A program made the position numbers and the translations under genes. Of a DNA stretch of 64,000 nucleotides, positions 11,068 through 20,799 are shown one piece after another. Under the pieces are notes generated by a model, which was not told the origin of the DNA, did not search any database, and saw only the letters and a list, made by a program, of their open reading frames with translations. This DNA is from Candidatus Litorirhabdus singularis (GTDB lineage: Bacteria > Pseudomonadota > Gammaproteobacteria > Pseudomonadales > Halieaceae): contig NZ_SHNN01000001.1 of the NCBI RefSeq assembly GCF_026262625.1, positions 186,001 to 250,000 of the forward strand. Direction: 5' to 3'. The stretch's first letter is position 1; every line of letters begins with the position of its first letter.

Positions 11068-11607
11068 CTAGCTTCTGAGCGGGAAGTTGAATGCACGCAT
11101 CAGTGCGCGACCTTCATCATCCGTTCTAGCTGTCGTAGTAATCGTAATATCCAGTCCGCGCAGTGCATCTACCTTGTCGTAATCGATCTCAGGAAAGATG
11201 ATTTGCTCGGTAACGCCCATCGCAAAGTTGCCACGGCCGTCGAAAGACTTGGGGCTAATGCCGCGAAAGTCACGAATACGCGGAATAGCTATACTGATCA
11301 AGCGCTCCAGGAATTCGTACATACGCTCGCCACGCATAGTTACTTTGCAGCCTATCGGCCAGCCTTCACGTACCTTAAATCCGGCAATAGAACGACGAGC
11401 AAGGGTAACGACGGGCTTTTGTCCGGCGATGCTTTGCATATCGCCTACCGCGTTTTCCAGTACTTTTTTGTCGCCCAGCGCTTCACCAACACCCATGTTC
11501 AAGGTGATCTTGGTGATACGAGGAATTTCCATCACGTTCTTCAGACCCAGCTCTTCTAACAGCTTGGGTGCGAGTTCGCTTTTGTATACTTCTTTCAGAG
11601 TCGCCAT
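11068..11607 (-). CDS. rplE: 50S ribosomal protein L5
   Basis: L5 joins 5S rRNA to the central protuberance and contacts S13 and P-site tRNA. The product has 179 residues, exactly as in E. coli. It includes [40 protein letters not shown], and a C-terminus [18 protein letters not shown]. The enteric S8 repressor site maps to the start of this gene; I could not confirm an equivalent here. Confidence 0.98.
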   Translation of the reverse strand: MATLKEVYKSELAPKLLEELGLKNVMEIPRITKITLNMGVGEALGDKKVLENAVGDMQSIAGQKPVVTLARRSIAGFKVREGWPIGCKVTMRGERMYEFLERLISIAIPRIRDFRGISPKSFDGRGNFAMGVTEQIIFPEIDYDKVDALRGLDITITTTARTDDEGRALMRAFNFPLRS

Positions 11608-11622
11608 TTTTCCGTCGTCCGC

Positions 11623-11937
11623 TTATGCGTCTATCGCTTCGCCAGTAGATTTAAAGATACGCACCTTGGTATCGCCATCAACACGAAAGCCAACACGATC
11701 CGCCTTACTGCTCTCCGGGTTGAAGATCGCCACATTAGAGACCTGAATCGGCGCCTCTTGTTCGACAATCCCACCGGGAACTCCCATTTGTGGGTTGGGC
11801 TTGGTGTGCTTCTTAACCATATTGACACCGGATACCAACAACTTATTGTTGTCGAGTACCTTCTGTACTTTGCCGCGCTTACCCTTGTCCTTACCGGCCA
11901 GGATAATCACTTCATCATCACGCTTAATCTTGAACAT
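11623..11937 (-). CDS. rplX: 50S ribosomal protein L24
   Basis: L24 starts large-subunit assembly and lies at the tunnel exit. The 104-residue product matches E. coli. The KOW motif near the N-terminus reads [20 protein letters not shown], and the middle segment [20 protein letters not shown] is the family signature. It is followed 15 bases later by rplE. Confidence 0.97.
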   Translation of the reverse strand: MFKIKRDDEVIILAGKDKGKRGKVQKVLDNNKLLVSGVNMVKKHTKPNPQMGVPGGIVEQEAPIQVSNVAIFNPESSKADRVGFRVDGDTKVRIFKSTGEAIDA

Positions 11938-11967
11938 TTCTCTTCCTCTCTCTGATCTGTGCCGGAC

Positions 11968-12336
11968 TTACAGTACTTCCGGCGCCAGAGAAATAATCTT
12001 CATAAACTGTTCACCGCGCAGCTCGCGAGTAACCGGCCCAAAAATACGGGTGCCGACGGGTGCATTCTGTGCGTTAAGCAATACTGCTGCATTATCATCA
12101 AACTTGATGAGCGAGCCATCTTGGCGACGCACACCCTTACGAGTCCGCACGACAACAGCAGTCATTACCTGACCTTTCTTAACTTTACCGCGTGGGATAG
12201 CTTCCTTGACGGTAACCTTTATCAGGTCTCCGACGCGCGCATACCGACGCTTGGAGCCGCCCAACACCTTGATGCACATAACGCGGCGTGCACCGCTGTT
12301 GTCAGCTACATCCAAATACGACTGTGTTTGAATCAT
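11968..12336 (-). CDS. rplN: 50S ribosomal protein L14
   Basis: L14 lies at the subunit interface. The 122-residue product (E. coli 123) starts [20 protein letters not shown] and ends REQ-like [17 protein letters not shown]. It is the first gene of the spc set. Only 23 bases separate it from rpsQ and no promoter is visible, so S10 and spc probably form one transcription unit here. Confidence 0.98.
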   Translation of the reverse strand: MIQTQSYLDVADNSGARRVMCIKVLGGSKRRYARVGDLIKVTVKEAIPRGKVKKGQVMTAVVVRTRKGVRRQDGSLIKFDDNAAVLLNAQNAPVGTRIFGPVTRELRGEQFMKIISLAPEVL

Positions 12337-12359
12337 GGTCTACTCCAACCTTTAAGCAC

Positions 12360-12626
12360 TTATACCTGGACGGCGCTTTCTTCGATGTTCAGCAACTTCC
12401 AGCTTTTCAGCTTGGAAATTGGACGCGATTCCTGAACGGTTACCAAATCACCAACTCCACACTCATTTTTCTCATCGTGAGCATGAATCTTTGATGAACG
12501 AGTGATGTACTTACCGTAGACCGGGTGCTTTACCCGACGCTCAATAAGAACACTAACGGTCTTGTCCATCTTGTTGCTGACAACACGACCAGTCACTGTA
12601 CGACCTGTAGTTTCGTTTGCTGACAT
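12360..12626 (-). CDS. rpsQ: 30S ribosomal protein S17
   Basis: S17 is a primary 16S rRNA binder with an OB fold. The 88-residue product (E. coli 84) contains [20 protein letters not shown] and [20 protein letters not shown]. Its ATG overlaps the rpmC stop by one base (TAATG), so the two are translationally coupled. Confidence 0.97.
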   Translation of the reverse strand: MSANETTGRTVTGRVVSNKMDKTVSVLIERRVKHPVYGKYITRSSKIHAHDEKNECGVGDLVTVQESRPISKLKSWKLLNIEESAVQV

Positions 12627-12820
12627 TATTCTGTACCTGCTTTCTGTGTGAGCACAGTCTTGACCCGCGCGATGTCGCGCTGATTCTCTTGCAACAAGTG
12701 CGACTGACCCAGCTGGCCTGTGGACTTCTGCATGCGCAGCTTGAACTGCTGTTCACGCAAGGTCAGAAGTGCCTTATTCAGGTCCTCAACAGACTTTTCA
12801 CGCAATTCGCTAGCTTTCAT
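12626..12820 (-). CDS. rpmC: 50S ribosomal protein L29
   Basis: L29 is a helical hairpin protein beside the tunnel exit and part of the SRP/trigger-factor dock. The ATG at 12820 gives 64 residues, [20 protein letters not shown] onward. An in-frame GTG one codon upstream is less likely. The ATG overlaps the rplP TGA by one base, and the gene ends in a TAATG junction with rpsQ. Confidence 0.96.
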   Translation of the reverse strand: MKASELREKSVEDLNKALLTLREQQFKLRMQKSTGQLGQSHLLQENQRDIARVKTVLTQKAGTE

Positions 12821-13233
12821 CACATCACCGACCGTTTAACAAATGCTGTTTCTACCGGAATCTTGGCCGACGCCAGAGCAAAGGCTTCACGCGCCAATTC
12901 CTCTGTTACGCCCTGTACTTCATAGAGTACTTTGCCAGGCTGAACCTGAGCGACCCAATATTCCACGTTTCCCTTACCTTTACCCTGCCTGACTTCAAGC
13001 GGCTTGGTGGTTATTGGCTTATCGGGGAAAACCCGAATCCAAATTTTTCCACCACGCTTAATGTGACGGGTCATCGCACGACGAGCGGCTTCGATCTGCC
13101 GCGCAGTAATACGACCACGCCCTACCGCCTTCAAGCCATACTCGCCAAAGCTGACCTTGCTGCCGCGTTGTGCCAGACCACGATTACGGCCTTTGTGCAT
13201 CTTGCGAAATTTTGTACGCTTAGGTTGAAGCAT
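12820..13233 (-). CDS. rplP: 50S ribosomal protein L16
   Basis: L16 contacts the A-site tRNA elbow and is needed for peptidyl-transferase activity. The product has 137 residues (E. coli 136). It starts [20 protein letters not shown] and includes the hydroxylated-arginine region, with [20 protein letters not shown] then [20 protein letters not shown]. It is followed by rpmC with a one-base overlap. Confidence 0.98.
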   Translation of the reverse strand: MLQPKRTKFRKMHKGRNRGLAQRGSKVSFGEYGLKAVGRGRITARQIEAARRAMTRHIKRGGKIWIRVFPDKPITTKPLEVRQGKGKGNVEYWVAQVQPGKVLYEVQGVTEELAREAFALASAKIPVETAFVKRSVM

Positions 13234-13244
13234 CTGCGTAGCCC

Positions 13245-13919
13245 TTAATTAGTTGCTGTCTTCTTGGCAGAAGCATCGGCCTGCTCATCGCCGCCGATTA
13301 CTTCGCCCTTGAATATCCATACCTTGACACCCAGGATGCCGTAGGTAGTCGCCGCCTCAAAGGTGGCGTAATCGATGTCGGCGCGCAGTGTGTGCAACGG
13401 CACCCGACCTTCTCTATACCATTCAGACCGCGCAATCTCTGCTCCGCCCAAACGACCGCCAATTTGCACCTTTATACCCTGTGCACCCTGACGCATAGCA
13501 TTTTGTACAACACGCTTCATCGCGCGTCGAAACATAACCCGACGCTCGAGCTGCTGAGCAACGTTCTGTGCTACCAGCCGCGCATCCAGATCAGGCTTAC
13601 GAATTTCCTCGATATTGATGTGCACGGGCACACCCATTTTCTCGGTCAAAATCTTACGCAGCTTGTCGACATCCTCGCCCTTGCGGCCGATCACGATACC
13701 GGGGCGCGCCGTGTGAATGGTAATGCGCGCGGTCTGTGCAGGGCGTTCAATAACGATACGGCTCACGGACGCGTGGTCCAGGGCTTTTTCGATATACGCA
13801 CGCACTTCCAGATCGGTAATCAGGTTTTTGGCGTAACTCCGGCTATCCGCATACCACACCGAAGTGTGCTCTTTTACGATTCCTAAACGGATACCTGTTG
13901 GATGTACTTTCTGACCCAT
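13245..13919 (-). CDS. rpsC: 30S ribosomal protein S3
   Basis: S3 forms part of the mRNA entry tunnel with S4 and S5. The product has 224 residues (E. coli 233). It has the N-terminal segment [20 protein letters not shown], a KH domain with the GxxG loop in [16 protein letters not shown], and the C-terminal region with [20 protein letters not shown] then [12 protein letters not shown]. It lies between rplV and rplP in S10-operon order. Confidence 0.98.
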   Translation of the reverse strand: MGQKVHPTGIRLGIVKEHTSVWYADSRSYAKNLITDLEVRAYIEKALDHASVSRIVIERPAQTARITIHTARPGIVIGRKGEDVDKLRKILTEKMGVPVHINIEEIRKPDLDARLVAQNVAQQLERRVMFRRAMKRVVQNAMRQGAQGIKVQIGGRLGGAEIARSEWYREGRVPLHTLRADIDYATFEAATTYGILGVKVWIFKGEVIGGDEQADASAKKTATN

Positions 13920-13937
13920 GTTGGTCGTCTCCTAGAC

Positions 13938-14276
13938 TCAGCTTTCGCCGTCTGCAACTTTTACGGTGATATGACAGCTACGCTTTAATATACGATCAGC
14001 GCGACCCTTGGCACGGGGGCGCAAGCGCTTCATGGTCATACCCTCATCCACGAAGATAGTCGAAACTTTAAGCTCATCGACATCTGCACCTTCGTTGTTC
14101 TCGGCATTAGCTATCGCCGAGTCCAGCACCTTCTTGACGATCTGCGCAGCTTTCTTGTTGCTGAACGACAGCACATCCAAAGCCTCTTCAACACCCTTGC
14201 CTCGCACTTGGTCAGCGACCAAACGGACTTTCTGTGCTGAGATCTGCGCACCTTTCAATCTTGCTGCAACTTCCAT
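13938..14276 (-). CDS. rplV: 50S ribosomal protein L22
   Basis: L22 lines the exit-tunnel constriction. The ATG at 14276 gives 112 residues (E. coli 110), starting [20 protein letters not shown]. An in-frame GTG one codon earlier is less likely. The tunnel-loop segment [20 protein letters not shown] is intact, as is the [13 protein letters not shown] end. No deletion of the kind linked to macrolide resistance is seen. Confidence 0.97.
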   Translation of the reverse strand: MEVAARLKGAQISAQKVRLVADQVRGKGVEEALDVLSFSNKKAAQIVKKVLDSAIANAENNEGADVDELKVSTIFVDEGMTMKRLRPRAKGRADRILKRSCHITVKVADGES

Positions 14277-14302
14277 CACTAAACCTCTATCTCAAACCAG
14301 CA

Positions 14303-14575
14303 CTAACGTGCTTTCTTGTCTGCTGTGTGCCCGCGATAGGTGCGAGTGGCAGCAAATTCGCCCAACTTGTGTCCGACCATGTCTTCGCTGACTGATACGG
14401 GTATATGTTGACGCCCGTTATGAACAGCAATGGTCAAACCCACCATGTCGGGTGAAATCATGGAACGACGCGACCAGGTCTTGATGGGGCGACGATCGTT
14501 AGCTTCTACGGCTGCCTCGACTTTTTTCATCAAGTGCAGATCGATAAATGGACCTTTTTTAAGTGAACGCGGCAC
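14303..14575 (-). CDS. rpsS: 30S ribosomal protein S19
   Basis: S19 binds the 30S head with S13. The 90-residue product (E. coli 92) starts [20 protein letters not shown]. It contains the conserved [20 protein letters not shown] and [20 protein letters not shown]. It lies between rplB and rplV. Confidence 0.98.
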   Translation of the reverse strand: MPRSLKKGPFIDLHLMKKVEAAVEANDRRPIKTWSRRSMISPDMVGLTIAVHNGRQHIPVSVSEDMVGHKLGEFAATRTYRGHTADKKAR

Positions 14576-14599
14576 AGTCTATTCCTCTATTATCCGGTC

Positions 14600-15427
14600 T
14601 TACTTCTTACCACGGGGACGAACAATCAAATTGCCAGTCCGCTTATTCTTACGAGTCTTATAGCCTTTAGTAGGCGTACCCCAAGGCGATACCGGGTGAC
14701 GACCACCAGAGGTACGACCTTCACCACCACCATGTGGGTGATCTACCGGGTTCATCGCAACACCACGAACCGTGGGACGAACACCGCGCCAGCGCGCTGC
14801 GCCAGCCTTACCCAATTTACGTAGGCTATGCTCACTGTTGCTGACTTCGCCCATGGTGGCACGGCACTCAGACAACACCTTACGCATCTCACCTGAACGT
14901 AAACGCACAGTCGCGTACTGACCTTCACGAGCCACCAATTGAACCGATGCGCCGGCGCTACGTGCAATTTGCGCACCCTTGCCAGGCTTAAGCTCAATAC
15001 AATGAATCACACTACCAACCGGGATATTACGCAGCGGCAGTGTATTACCTGTCTTGATCGGCGCCATCTGACCTGACTGCAGGATATCTCCAGCAGACAC
15101 ACCGCGAGGAGCGATAATGTAACGGCGCTCACCGTCACTGTACTTCAACAGTGCTATGTGTGCGGTACGGTTAGGATCATATTCCAGACGCTCAACCTCA
15201 GCAGGAATACCATCTTTGTTACGCTTGAAATCTATAATCCGGTAATGCTGTTTGTGACCACCACCGATATGACGGGTAGTGATACGACCATTGTTGTTGC
15301 GGCCGCCATTGCGGGTCTGCTTTTCAAGTAACGGCTTATACGGCTCGCCCTTGTGCAGCTCCTCATTGACAACGCTAACAACAAAGCGGCGCCCTGGAGA
15401 AGTTGGTTTTCTTTTAACAATTGCCAT
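14600..15427 (-). CDS. rplB: 50S ribosomal protein L2
   Basis: L2 is needed for subunit association and peptidyl transfer. The 275-residue product (E. coli 273) has the N-terminal OB and SH3-like domains. The C-terminal catalytic-region signature [20 protein letters not shown] contains the invariant histidine near 230. Its tail [19 protein letters not shown] is basic as usual. It follows rplW with a 14-base gap. Confidence 0.98.
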   Translation of the reverse strand: MAIVKRKPTSPGRRFVVSVVNEELHKGEPYKPLLEKQTRNGGRNNNGRITTRHIGGGHKQHYRIIDFKRNKDGIPAEVERLEYDPNRTAHIALLKYSDGERRYIIAPRGVSAGDILQSGQMAPIKTGNTLPLRNIPVGSVIHCIELKPGKGAQIARSAGASVQLVAREGQYATVRLRSGEMRKVLSECRATMGEVSNSEHSLRKLGKAGAARWRGVRPTVRGVAMNPVDHPHGGGEGRTSGGRHPVSPWGTPTKGYKTRKNKRTGNLIVRPRGKK

Positions 15428-15441
15428 CTTAAACCTGCTCC

Positions 15442-15738
15442 TTACTCAGCCACGGCAAAGTCGATGTCTTGACCTTGCTCTAGCCGTACATAGGCTTTTT
15501 TCCAGGTGGGACGTGAAGAAAAGCCATAGCGATTACGCTTAACCTTGCCTTTAACTTTCAACGTCTGCACATTCTCAACCTTGACCTTGAACAATTGCTC
15601 AACGGCCTTTTTAACTTCCAGCTTGGTAGCGTCAATAGCCACCCGAAAGACATACTGGTTGTTCAGGTCTGCGACAATCGCTGCTTTCTCAGAGACGTGC
15701 GGACCTTCCAGCACCTGAAATACGCGCTCCTGGTTCAT
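15442..15738 (-). CDS. rplW: 50S ribosomal protein L23
   Basis: L23 is the main docking site for trigger factor and SRP at the tunnel exit. The 98-residue product (E. coli 100) contains [20 protein letters not shown] and the basic loop [20 protein letters not shown]. Its start overlaps the rplD end by four bases (ATGA), so the two are translationally coupled. Confidence 0.97.
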   Translation of the reverse strand: MNQERVFQVLEGPHVSEKAAIVADLNNQYVFRVAIDATKLEVKKAVEQLFKVKVENVQTLKVKGKVKRNRYGFSSRPTWKKAYVRLEQGQDIDFAVAE

Positions 15739-16352
15739 CCCAACATCTCCTCAATCTTTTTCAGTGCGTCAACCGTGACCACGACCTTGTCGTAGGCGAT
15801 CAAGCTAACAGGATCAACACCGTCAACATCACGTACGTCTACTTTGTGCAGGTTGCGTGATGCCAGATAGAGATTCTCGTCTATCTCGGCAGATACAATC
15901 AGCACGCTATCCAGTCCGTAGTCAGCCAACTGCTTGACCAACAACTTGGTCTTGGGCTCTTCAACAGCCAGGCTTTCAACTACTACCAATCGTTCTTGGC
16001 GAGCAAGCTCGGATACAATCGAACGCAGCGCCGCGCGGTACATCTTGCGGTTAACCTTCTGACTATGATCCTGCGGCTGCGCGGCAAACGTTACGCCACC
16101 TGAACGCCAGATGGGCGAACGGATGGTGCCGGCACGAGCTCGGCCTGTACCTTTTTGACGCCAGGGCTTCTTACCACCACCCCGGACAGCCGCGCGATTT
16201 TTCTGTGCACGCGTACCCTGACGAGCCCCTGCCATGTAGGCAGTAACAACCTGGTGAACCAGGTCCTCGTTGTATTCACGCGCGAAGGCAACATCTGATA
16301 CAGATACTTTTCCAGCATCAGCGTTGCCAGGCTTCACAATACTCAATTCCAC
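15735..16352 (-). CDS. rplD: 50S ribosomal protein L4
   Basis: L4 lines the exit tunnel with L22 and in E. coli represses the S10 operon by both attenuation and translation block. The 205-residue product (E. coli 201) contains the tunnel loop [20 protein letters not shown] followed by [20 protein letters not shown]. The rplW gene overlaps its end. Confidence 0.98.
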   Translation of the reverse strand: MELSIVKPGNADAGKVSVSDVAFAREYNEDLVHQVVTAYMAGARQGTRAQKNRAAVRGGGKKPWRQKGTGRARAGTIRSPIWRSGGVTFAAQPQDHSQKVNRKMYRAALRSIVSELARQERLVVVESLAVEEPKTKLLVKQLADYGLDSVLIVSAEIDENLYLASRNLHKVDVRDVDGVDPVSLIAYDKVVVTVDALKKIEEMLG

Positions 16353-16371
16353 GTTTGAGACCCCCTAAACC

Positions 16372-17007
16372 TTATGCTTTGACCGCGGGACGTATGATCA
16401 CGTCTCCGCCTGGAGCGCCGGGGACGGCTCCCTTAATGAGCAACAAGTTGCGCTCACTGTCGACCCGGACAACCTGCAGCCCCTGAGTCGTAACGTTCGC
16501 CGACCCCATATGTCCTGCCATTTTCTTGCCTTTCCAGACCCGACCCGGTGTCTGGCACTGCCCGATAGAACCGGGAGCACGGTGCGACAATGAGTTGCCG
16601 TGGGTAGCGTCCTGCATGGTGAAGTTCCAGCGCTTGATAGCACCCTGGAAGCCCTTGCCCTTGGATTTTCCCGCTACATCAACCATTTGGCCATCTTCGA
16701 AATTGGCCACGGTGATTTCAGAACCAACCTCAGGAGCTTCTTCTGAAGCGTCCAAGCGGAATTCCCAAAGACCGGAACCGGCCTCGACTCCTGCCTTGGC
16801 AAAATGTCCTGCTGCTGATTTGCTGACGCGACTGGGGCGGCGTGAACCTGCTGTCACCTGAATTGCGCGATAGCCATCGCTATCTGCGTCTTTGACCTGC
16901 GTAACGCGATTGGGTTGAACCTCAATCACAGTTACCGGAATTGATGCGCCGTCTTCGGTAAAAACACGAGTCATACCGGACTTACGGCCGACTAAACCAA
17001 TAGTCAT
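16372..17007 (-). CDS. rplC: 50S ribosomal protein L3
   Basis: L3 binds near the 3' end of 23S rRNA and reaches toward the peptidyl-transferase centre. The product has 211 residues (E. coli 209). It starts [20 protein letters not shown] and carries [20 protein letters not shown] and [21 protein letters not shown] sequence (here [19 protein letters not shown]). It is separated from rpsJ by an unusually structured 104-base spacer. Confidence 0.98.
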   Translation of the reverse strand: MTIGLVGRKSGMTRVFTEDGASIPVTVIEVQPNRVTQVKDADSDGYRAIQVTAGSRRPSRVSKSAAGHFAKAGVEAGSGLWEFRLDASEEAPEVGSEITVANFEDGQMVDVAGKSKGKGFQGAIKRWNFTMQDATHGNSLSHRAPGSIGQCQTPGRVWKGKKMAGHMGSANVTTQGLQVVRVDSERNLLLIKGAVPGAPGGDVIIRPAVKA

Positions 17008-17048
17008 GTTGCTATCCTCTCAGTGTACGGGGCTTAACCCTCTATGGC

Positions 17049-17097
17049 CGCTCATTTCTGAGCGTTACACACTCCCGGGTGCCACTTTTCCGGGAGT
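17049..17097 (-). promoter_or_regulatory. Two tandem hairpins in the rpsJ-rplC spacer
   Basis: On the transcribed strand, ACTCCCGG pairs with CCGGGAGT (17071-17097, 11-base loop), and CGCTCA pairs with TGAGCG (17049-17064, four-base loop). Neither is followed by a T run, so they look like intercistronic RNA structure and not terminators. They could stabilise the rplC end of a cleaved transcript or bind a regulator; this is inference. Confidence 0.55.
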
Positions 17098-17111
17098 TTG
17101 TCTAATTTTTT

Positions 17112-17423
17112 TTAACCTAAACTAATTTGTACTTCGACACCTGCCGCCAAATCCAATTTCATCAAAGCGTCCACAGTCTTCTCAGTGGGCTCTACGATAT
17201 CCAGGAGACGCTTGTGTGTACGAATTTCGTACTGGTCACGCGCATCTTTGTTGACGTGTGGAGAAACCAGAATGGTGTAACGCTCTTTACGAGTAGGCAA
17301 AGGAATAGGACCTTTAACCTGCGCACCGGTACGCCGGGCCGTTTCAACAATCTCCTGAGTAGACGTATCTATCAGGCGATGATCGAATGCTTTCAAGCGG
17401 ATACGGATACGTTGACTCTGCAT
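17112..17423 (-). CDS. rpsJ: 30S ribosomal protein S10 / NusE
   Basis: S10 is a 30S head protein that also acts as NusE in antitermination with NusB and NusG. The frame opens nine codons earlier, but ATG 17423 gives the family N-terminus [20 protein letters not shown] and 103 residues, the E. coli length. It also contains [20 protein letters not shown]. It heads the S10 operon with its own promoter, because an unrelated gene separates it from tufA. Confidence 0.98.
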   Translation of the reverse strand: MQSQRIRIRLKAFDHRLIDTSTQEIVETARRTGAQVKGPIPLPTRKERYTILVSPHVNKDARDQYEIRTHKRLLDIVEPTEKTVDALMKLDLAAGVEVQISLG

Positions 17424-17455
17424 TTGATCGAACTCCAACCATGTCTTCAAAAGCC

Positions 17456-17478
17456 GGGGGGACGCATAGGTACCCCCC
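17456..17478 (-). promoter_or_regulatory. G/C-rich hairpin in the rpsJ leader
   Basis: Six G's (17456-17461) face six C's (17473-17478) around an 11-base loop, within the short rpsJ 5' leader, 33 to 55 bases ahead of the start codon. The E. coli S10 leader, where L4 acts, is much longer, so an L4-type attenuator is not evident; this hairpin is the only strong structure in the leader. Confidence 0.45.
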
Positions 17479-17493
17479 GAAAAAGGAAGGCGA

Positions 17494-17522
17494 ATTCTAG
17501 TGGGGAGTCAGGGTAGTGTCAA
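17494..17522 (-). promoter_or_regulatory. S10-operon promoter (rpsJ)
   Basis: A consensus TTGACA -35 (17517-17522) and TAGAAT -10 (17494-17499) are separated by 17 bases, followed by a TCGCC discriminator. It lies in the 117-base gap between the end of the spermidine-synthase-like gene and rpsJ, giving the S10-spc genes independent transcription. Confidence 0.88.
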
Positions 17523-17540
17523 CCTACAATTGGAACTAAT

Positions 17541-20528
17541 TTAGGGGGTTATGCCAGTATCTGTTCGGCCGCCGGCTGCAAGCCAAGCGGCCAGCACCTG
17601 AGAATCCAGCTCCATCACCCCGTTACCCTGCTGCGAAGCCGCAAAGCTGGCGCCTTGCCGGGACTCACCGAGGCGGGCATAGGCCGCCAACATATGCAGA
17701 ATGCGATAATTCCAGAAACCCGCTACGTCGTAGCGATAATCTACTAACAGCCTACCCAGGCGCAGGATTTCTTTGTCATCGCGCGCCGAAACCGCTTGAA
17801 AGAAACCAAACGTGGCCTGTAAGTGCGGCTCCAGTTGGGAATAACAGGTGCTGCCTAGCAACGCGTTCCAGAACGGGGTGATCTGATCAGGCTCACCGTA
17901 TACTGACGTAACGTCCGACAGCCACACCGCATCGCCCAGCCAGCCATCCTCAACCATCTGCGGATTACATCGATACAATAGTCTACTGACACTAACCGCA
18001 GCTTCGTAAGCCAGCCGCGACTGCTCAGGATCAACATCCGCCCCTAACTGTAACCCATTGCGAAACAGGTCACTGACAACCCTGGCCTCAGCGGCCCGGC
18101 GCGGCACGACATGCGAGGGCGCGGCGCTTTGCTCCCTCAATACCCGTCGCTGGCGGTCTTTATCGACCAGCAGCCAAATCCGATTTAGTCGCTGCAGCTG
18201 CGCTTCACCGCGGTCCAAAAACCGAGCCCGCTCTGCATGCTGGTCTACATAGGGCTGGTAATCGGAGTTCTCAGGAAATGAAGTCCCGCTCAGCAAAGGC
18301 CGCAGCATGCTCGCGTCGACCAATAAGCGACTTTCCAGGTCAGCCCTATTATTGACACCGATTCTAGCCAGCTCCTGCTGTAACTCCGGGCTGGCAACTA
18401 TGTCCCCGGGGCGCGGCAGGCGGCCCTCGCTGACACCCATGATAATAAGGTCTGAATCTGCGCCCAGATAAACCGCATAGTCATCAAATGCGGCAGCAAA
18501 AGCCTTGAACACGCTAAAGGCCAGTTCCAGATCAAACTCATAAAGCTGCAGCCACTGGGTATAGATACCACCGGGGTTGAGATACTTTTTCACCTCTTGG
18601 TAATGTTCGTGGGAGAATAACCCGGCCACACCGCTCACCCAGGGGTTACTCGGCTCAGATACAATCAGGTCGTAGTGCTGCTGACGCACACTGAAAAAAG
18701 TACGCGCATCTTCTATATGCACCTGACTTCGCGGATCTGTATAGGCGCGCTCCACCGGGGCGCCGAACAACCGGGCACCGGCGACCATCGCTGGCTCAAT
18801 CTCTATAGTATCAACGCGCTCCAATGGCTCCGATCCCAGCAGGGTATGGGTACTCATGCCCGAACCAAAGCCAATCACTGCGGCGGTGCGCGCGGCTGGC
18901 AGCAATGACAGCGGTAAAGCAGCCAGTAACTTCATGGTTTCTTCATCGCCATCAACTGGATTAGGCGCCGGACTTATCGAGGCGTCGGTTTTGCCATTGG
19001 TGGCAATCGACATATAACCGTCGACATCTTTAATGACCGCTATTGAGGCGGTGCGGCCGTCACGGTGAAACACCACCTTAGTATCGGCGGGATACAGCAG
19101 CCCCGTGCGATACACACTGGAAGCCATACGCAGAGTGTCAAAAGAACTGAAAACAAATACCACCGATAGACCGACCGCACCCGCCACTAAAGTCACCAGC
19201 ACACGTTGCGATGAGCCTGTACTCAACATTAACCAGAGCGCCAAGCCCACATCGATGCAAGCACCTAACAGTAGCGTCGTGCGTAAACCCAGCAAGGGCA
19301 GCAAGACTAATGCCGCCAGACCAACCCCCACTATTGCGCCCAGAGTATTCAGTGCATAAACATGACCGCTGGCGCGCTCTCCATAACCACTGTGTCCCAG
19401 GGTCGCAGTGACAATCGGCAAGGTCATCCCGGCACAGATGGTGGCGGGCAACATCACCAGCATCGCCAGCGCGAAGCTCGCCAGCTTGTAAGCCACATAG
19501 CCCTGCTCATTACGGGCCAAGCCCTGCATCATATGAGCCATCAAATCGAACAACTGGTTGTAGAACAGCAAGGTCGCCGCTGCCAACAGGCCCATCAGCA
19601 GTTGAATCCATGCCAAAGTTACCAACGGCTCACGCAGGTGATCAATACGGCGGCGGATCCACCAACCACCCAGGGCCAAGCCCAGAATAAAGCTGGCCAG
19701 CATCAACTCAAAAGCGTTGGTAGCGCTGCCTAGCACCATAGTCAGCATCCGAATCCAGACTATTTCGTAGATGAAGGAGGCAAGGCCGGTCAAGGCCGCA
19801 CAAGCCAGCAGAATTCGGTAAACACGCCTGGAATCATCACCCTCAAAAACAGGCAGCGGCGGCGATACCGGCACGGCGGCAACCACGGGGGCCGTGCAAA
19901 AAACCAGTAGCGCCACCGCCAGCGCTACGCCGATATTGAGAAGACCCGCTAATTGCACCGTGCCGGGCAGACCCAAGAGCTTAATAAGCACCATGCCACT
20001 GGCCAGTACGCCGACCGCGGCACCAAAACTGTTGCCGGCGTACAGCAACCCAAGCCACTCGCCGCGGCGCTCTGGCGAGCGCTCTATGACACCTTCAGCC
20101 ATCAGCGGAAAGGTGGTTCCCAACAGAATCGACGGCGGCAATATCAGCAACACGCCCGCCAGCCACTTAAACAACAGCGCCAGCGTCTCAGAACCTGCTG
20201 CCGGCAGCACCACCTCAAAGGCAAGGCTGAGGAGCTGCACAAAGGCCTCATGAAAGAGCAGCGCATAGACCCCTATCGCCGCTTCGGCTGCCGCATACAA
20301 CAGCAGCAGTCGGCGCCCTGAACCACTCAGTGTTGCAGCCCACCATGAACCCAAAGCCAACCCCCCCATAAAAGTGGCGAGCACCAGCGCCTGCGCATAA
20401 GCAGCATGACCCAGAAATAACTTCAGGTAATGAGTCCAGATAGACTGATAGATCAAGCCGGAAAAACCGGAAACCACAAAGATAATGGCCAGCAGCGGAA
20501 TCACCCAGCGTTCGGGGAGTTTGTTCAC
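17541..20528 (-). CDS. Fused membrane transporter-like / spermidine-synthase-like protein
   Basis: A 995-residue inner-membrane protein. Residues 1 to about 470 form roughly a dozen or more hydrophobic helices with two repeats of an MFS-like pattern (GFSGLIYQSIWTHYLKLFLG near 21 and GLASFIYEIVWIRMLTMVLG near 250). A cytoplasmic Rossmann domain follows, with the SAM-binding-type motif AAVIGFGSGMSTH at about 546 and an acidic residue in DTIEIEP. The aminopropyltransferase catalytic Asp position reads SEPSNPWVSG, as in many fused members, so true spermidine synthesis is unlikely. The last 250 residues look soluble and are unassigned. The start is GTG (20528). It lies between tufA and rpsJ, where most relatives have no gene. 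Confidence 0.8.
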   Translation of the reverse strand: MNKLPERWVIPLLAIIFVVSGFSGLIYQSIWTHYLKLFLGHAAYAQALVLATFMGGLALGSWWAATLSGSGRRLLLLYAAAEAAIGVYALLFHEAFVQLLSLAFEVVLPAAGSETLALLFKWLAGVLLILPPSILLGTTFPLMAEGVIERSPERRGEWLGLLYAGNSFGAAVGVLASGMVLIKLLGLPGTVQLAGLLNIGVALAVALLVFCTAPVVAAVPVSPPLPVFEGDDSRRVYRILLACAALTGLASFIYEIVWIRMLTMVLGSATNAFELMLASFILGLALGGWWIRRRIDHLREPLVTLAWIQLLMGLLAAATLLFYNQLFDLMAHMMQGLARNEQGYVAYKLASFALAMLVMLPATICAGMTLPIVTATLGHSGYGERASGHVYALNTLGAIVGVGLAALVLLPLLGLRTTLLLGACIDVGLALWLMLSTGSSQRVLVTLVAGAVGLSVVFVFSSFDTLRMASSVYRTGLLYPADTKVVFHRDGRTASIAVIKDVDGYMSIATNGKTDASISPAPNPVDGDEETMKLLAALPLSLLPAARTAAVIGFGSGMSTHTLLGSEPLERVDTIEIEPAMVAGARLFGAPVERAYTDPRSQVHIEDARTFFSVRQQHYDLIVSEPSNPWVSGVAGLFSHEHYQEVKKYLNPGGIYTQWLQLYEFDLELAFSVFKAFAAAFDDYAVYLGADSDLIIMGVSEGRLPRPGDIVASPELQQELARIGVNNRADLESRLLVDASMLRPLLSGTSFPENSDYQPYVDQHAERARFLDRGEAQLQRLNRIWLLVDKDRQRRVLREQSAAPSHVVPRRAAEARVVSDLFRNGLQLGADVDPEQSRLAYEAAVSVSRLLYRCNPQMVEDGWLGDAVWLSDVTSVYGEPDQITPFWNALLGSTCYSQLEPHLQATFGFFQAVSARDDKEILRLGRLLVDYRYDVAGFWNYRILHMLAAYARLGESRQGASFAASQQGNGVMELDSQVLAAWLAAGGRTDTGITP

Positions 20529-20687
20529 AGCCTGGAGTCTAGCAATTGTGGACCCGGTTGGGTCTGCTGAGTAAGCACGGCATTGTCGGGGGTCCAGTCA
20601 CGGCGGGGCATACCAAACTGTATTACAGAACCGTTCAGCGGGAAAGAGCACAGGATGATTGATGGACCGAGATGTCTGTGCTGATAC
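20529..20687. other. Gap between tufA terminator and the spermidine-synthase-like gene
   Basis: No open frame with gene character is seen on either strand. It should hold the promoter of the 995-codon gene, because a strong terminator lies just upstream on that strand, but I see no convincing -35/-10 pair. Confidence 0.4.
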
Positions 20688-20716
20688 AAAAAACCCCAGC
20701 CTGGGCTGGGGTTTTG
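20688..20716. terminator. Strong terminator downstream of tufA
   Basis: A nearly perfect inverted repeat, AAAACCCCAGCC against GGCTGGGGTTTT (20690-20715), has A's on one side and T's on the other, so it can work in both directions. It ends the str operon and separates it from the following membrane-protein gene. Confidence 0.9.
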
Positions 20717-20757
20717 AGGTGCTTCTGATGCAGTGATTGGGCTTGGAGTGCGATTCT

Positions 20758-20775
20758 GGTCGAATCAATTCGACC
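20758..20775. repeat. 18-base palindrome just after tufA
   Basis: GGTCGAAT and ATTCGACC are perfect arms around a two-base centre, 25 bases past the tufA stop. Related copies lie downstream of the second tuf gene (37592-37607, 37760-37777, 37806-37823). Confidence 0.7.
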
Positions 20776-20799
20776 ACCCGATCACTGCGACCCTCGATA

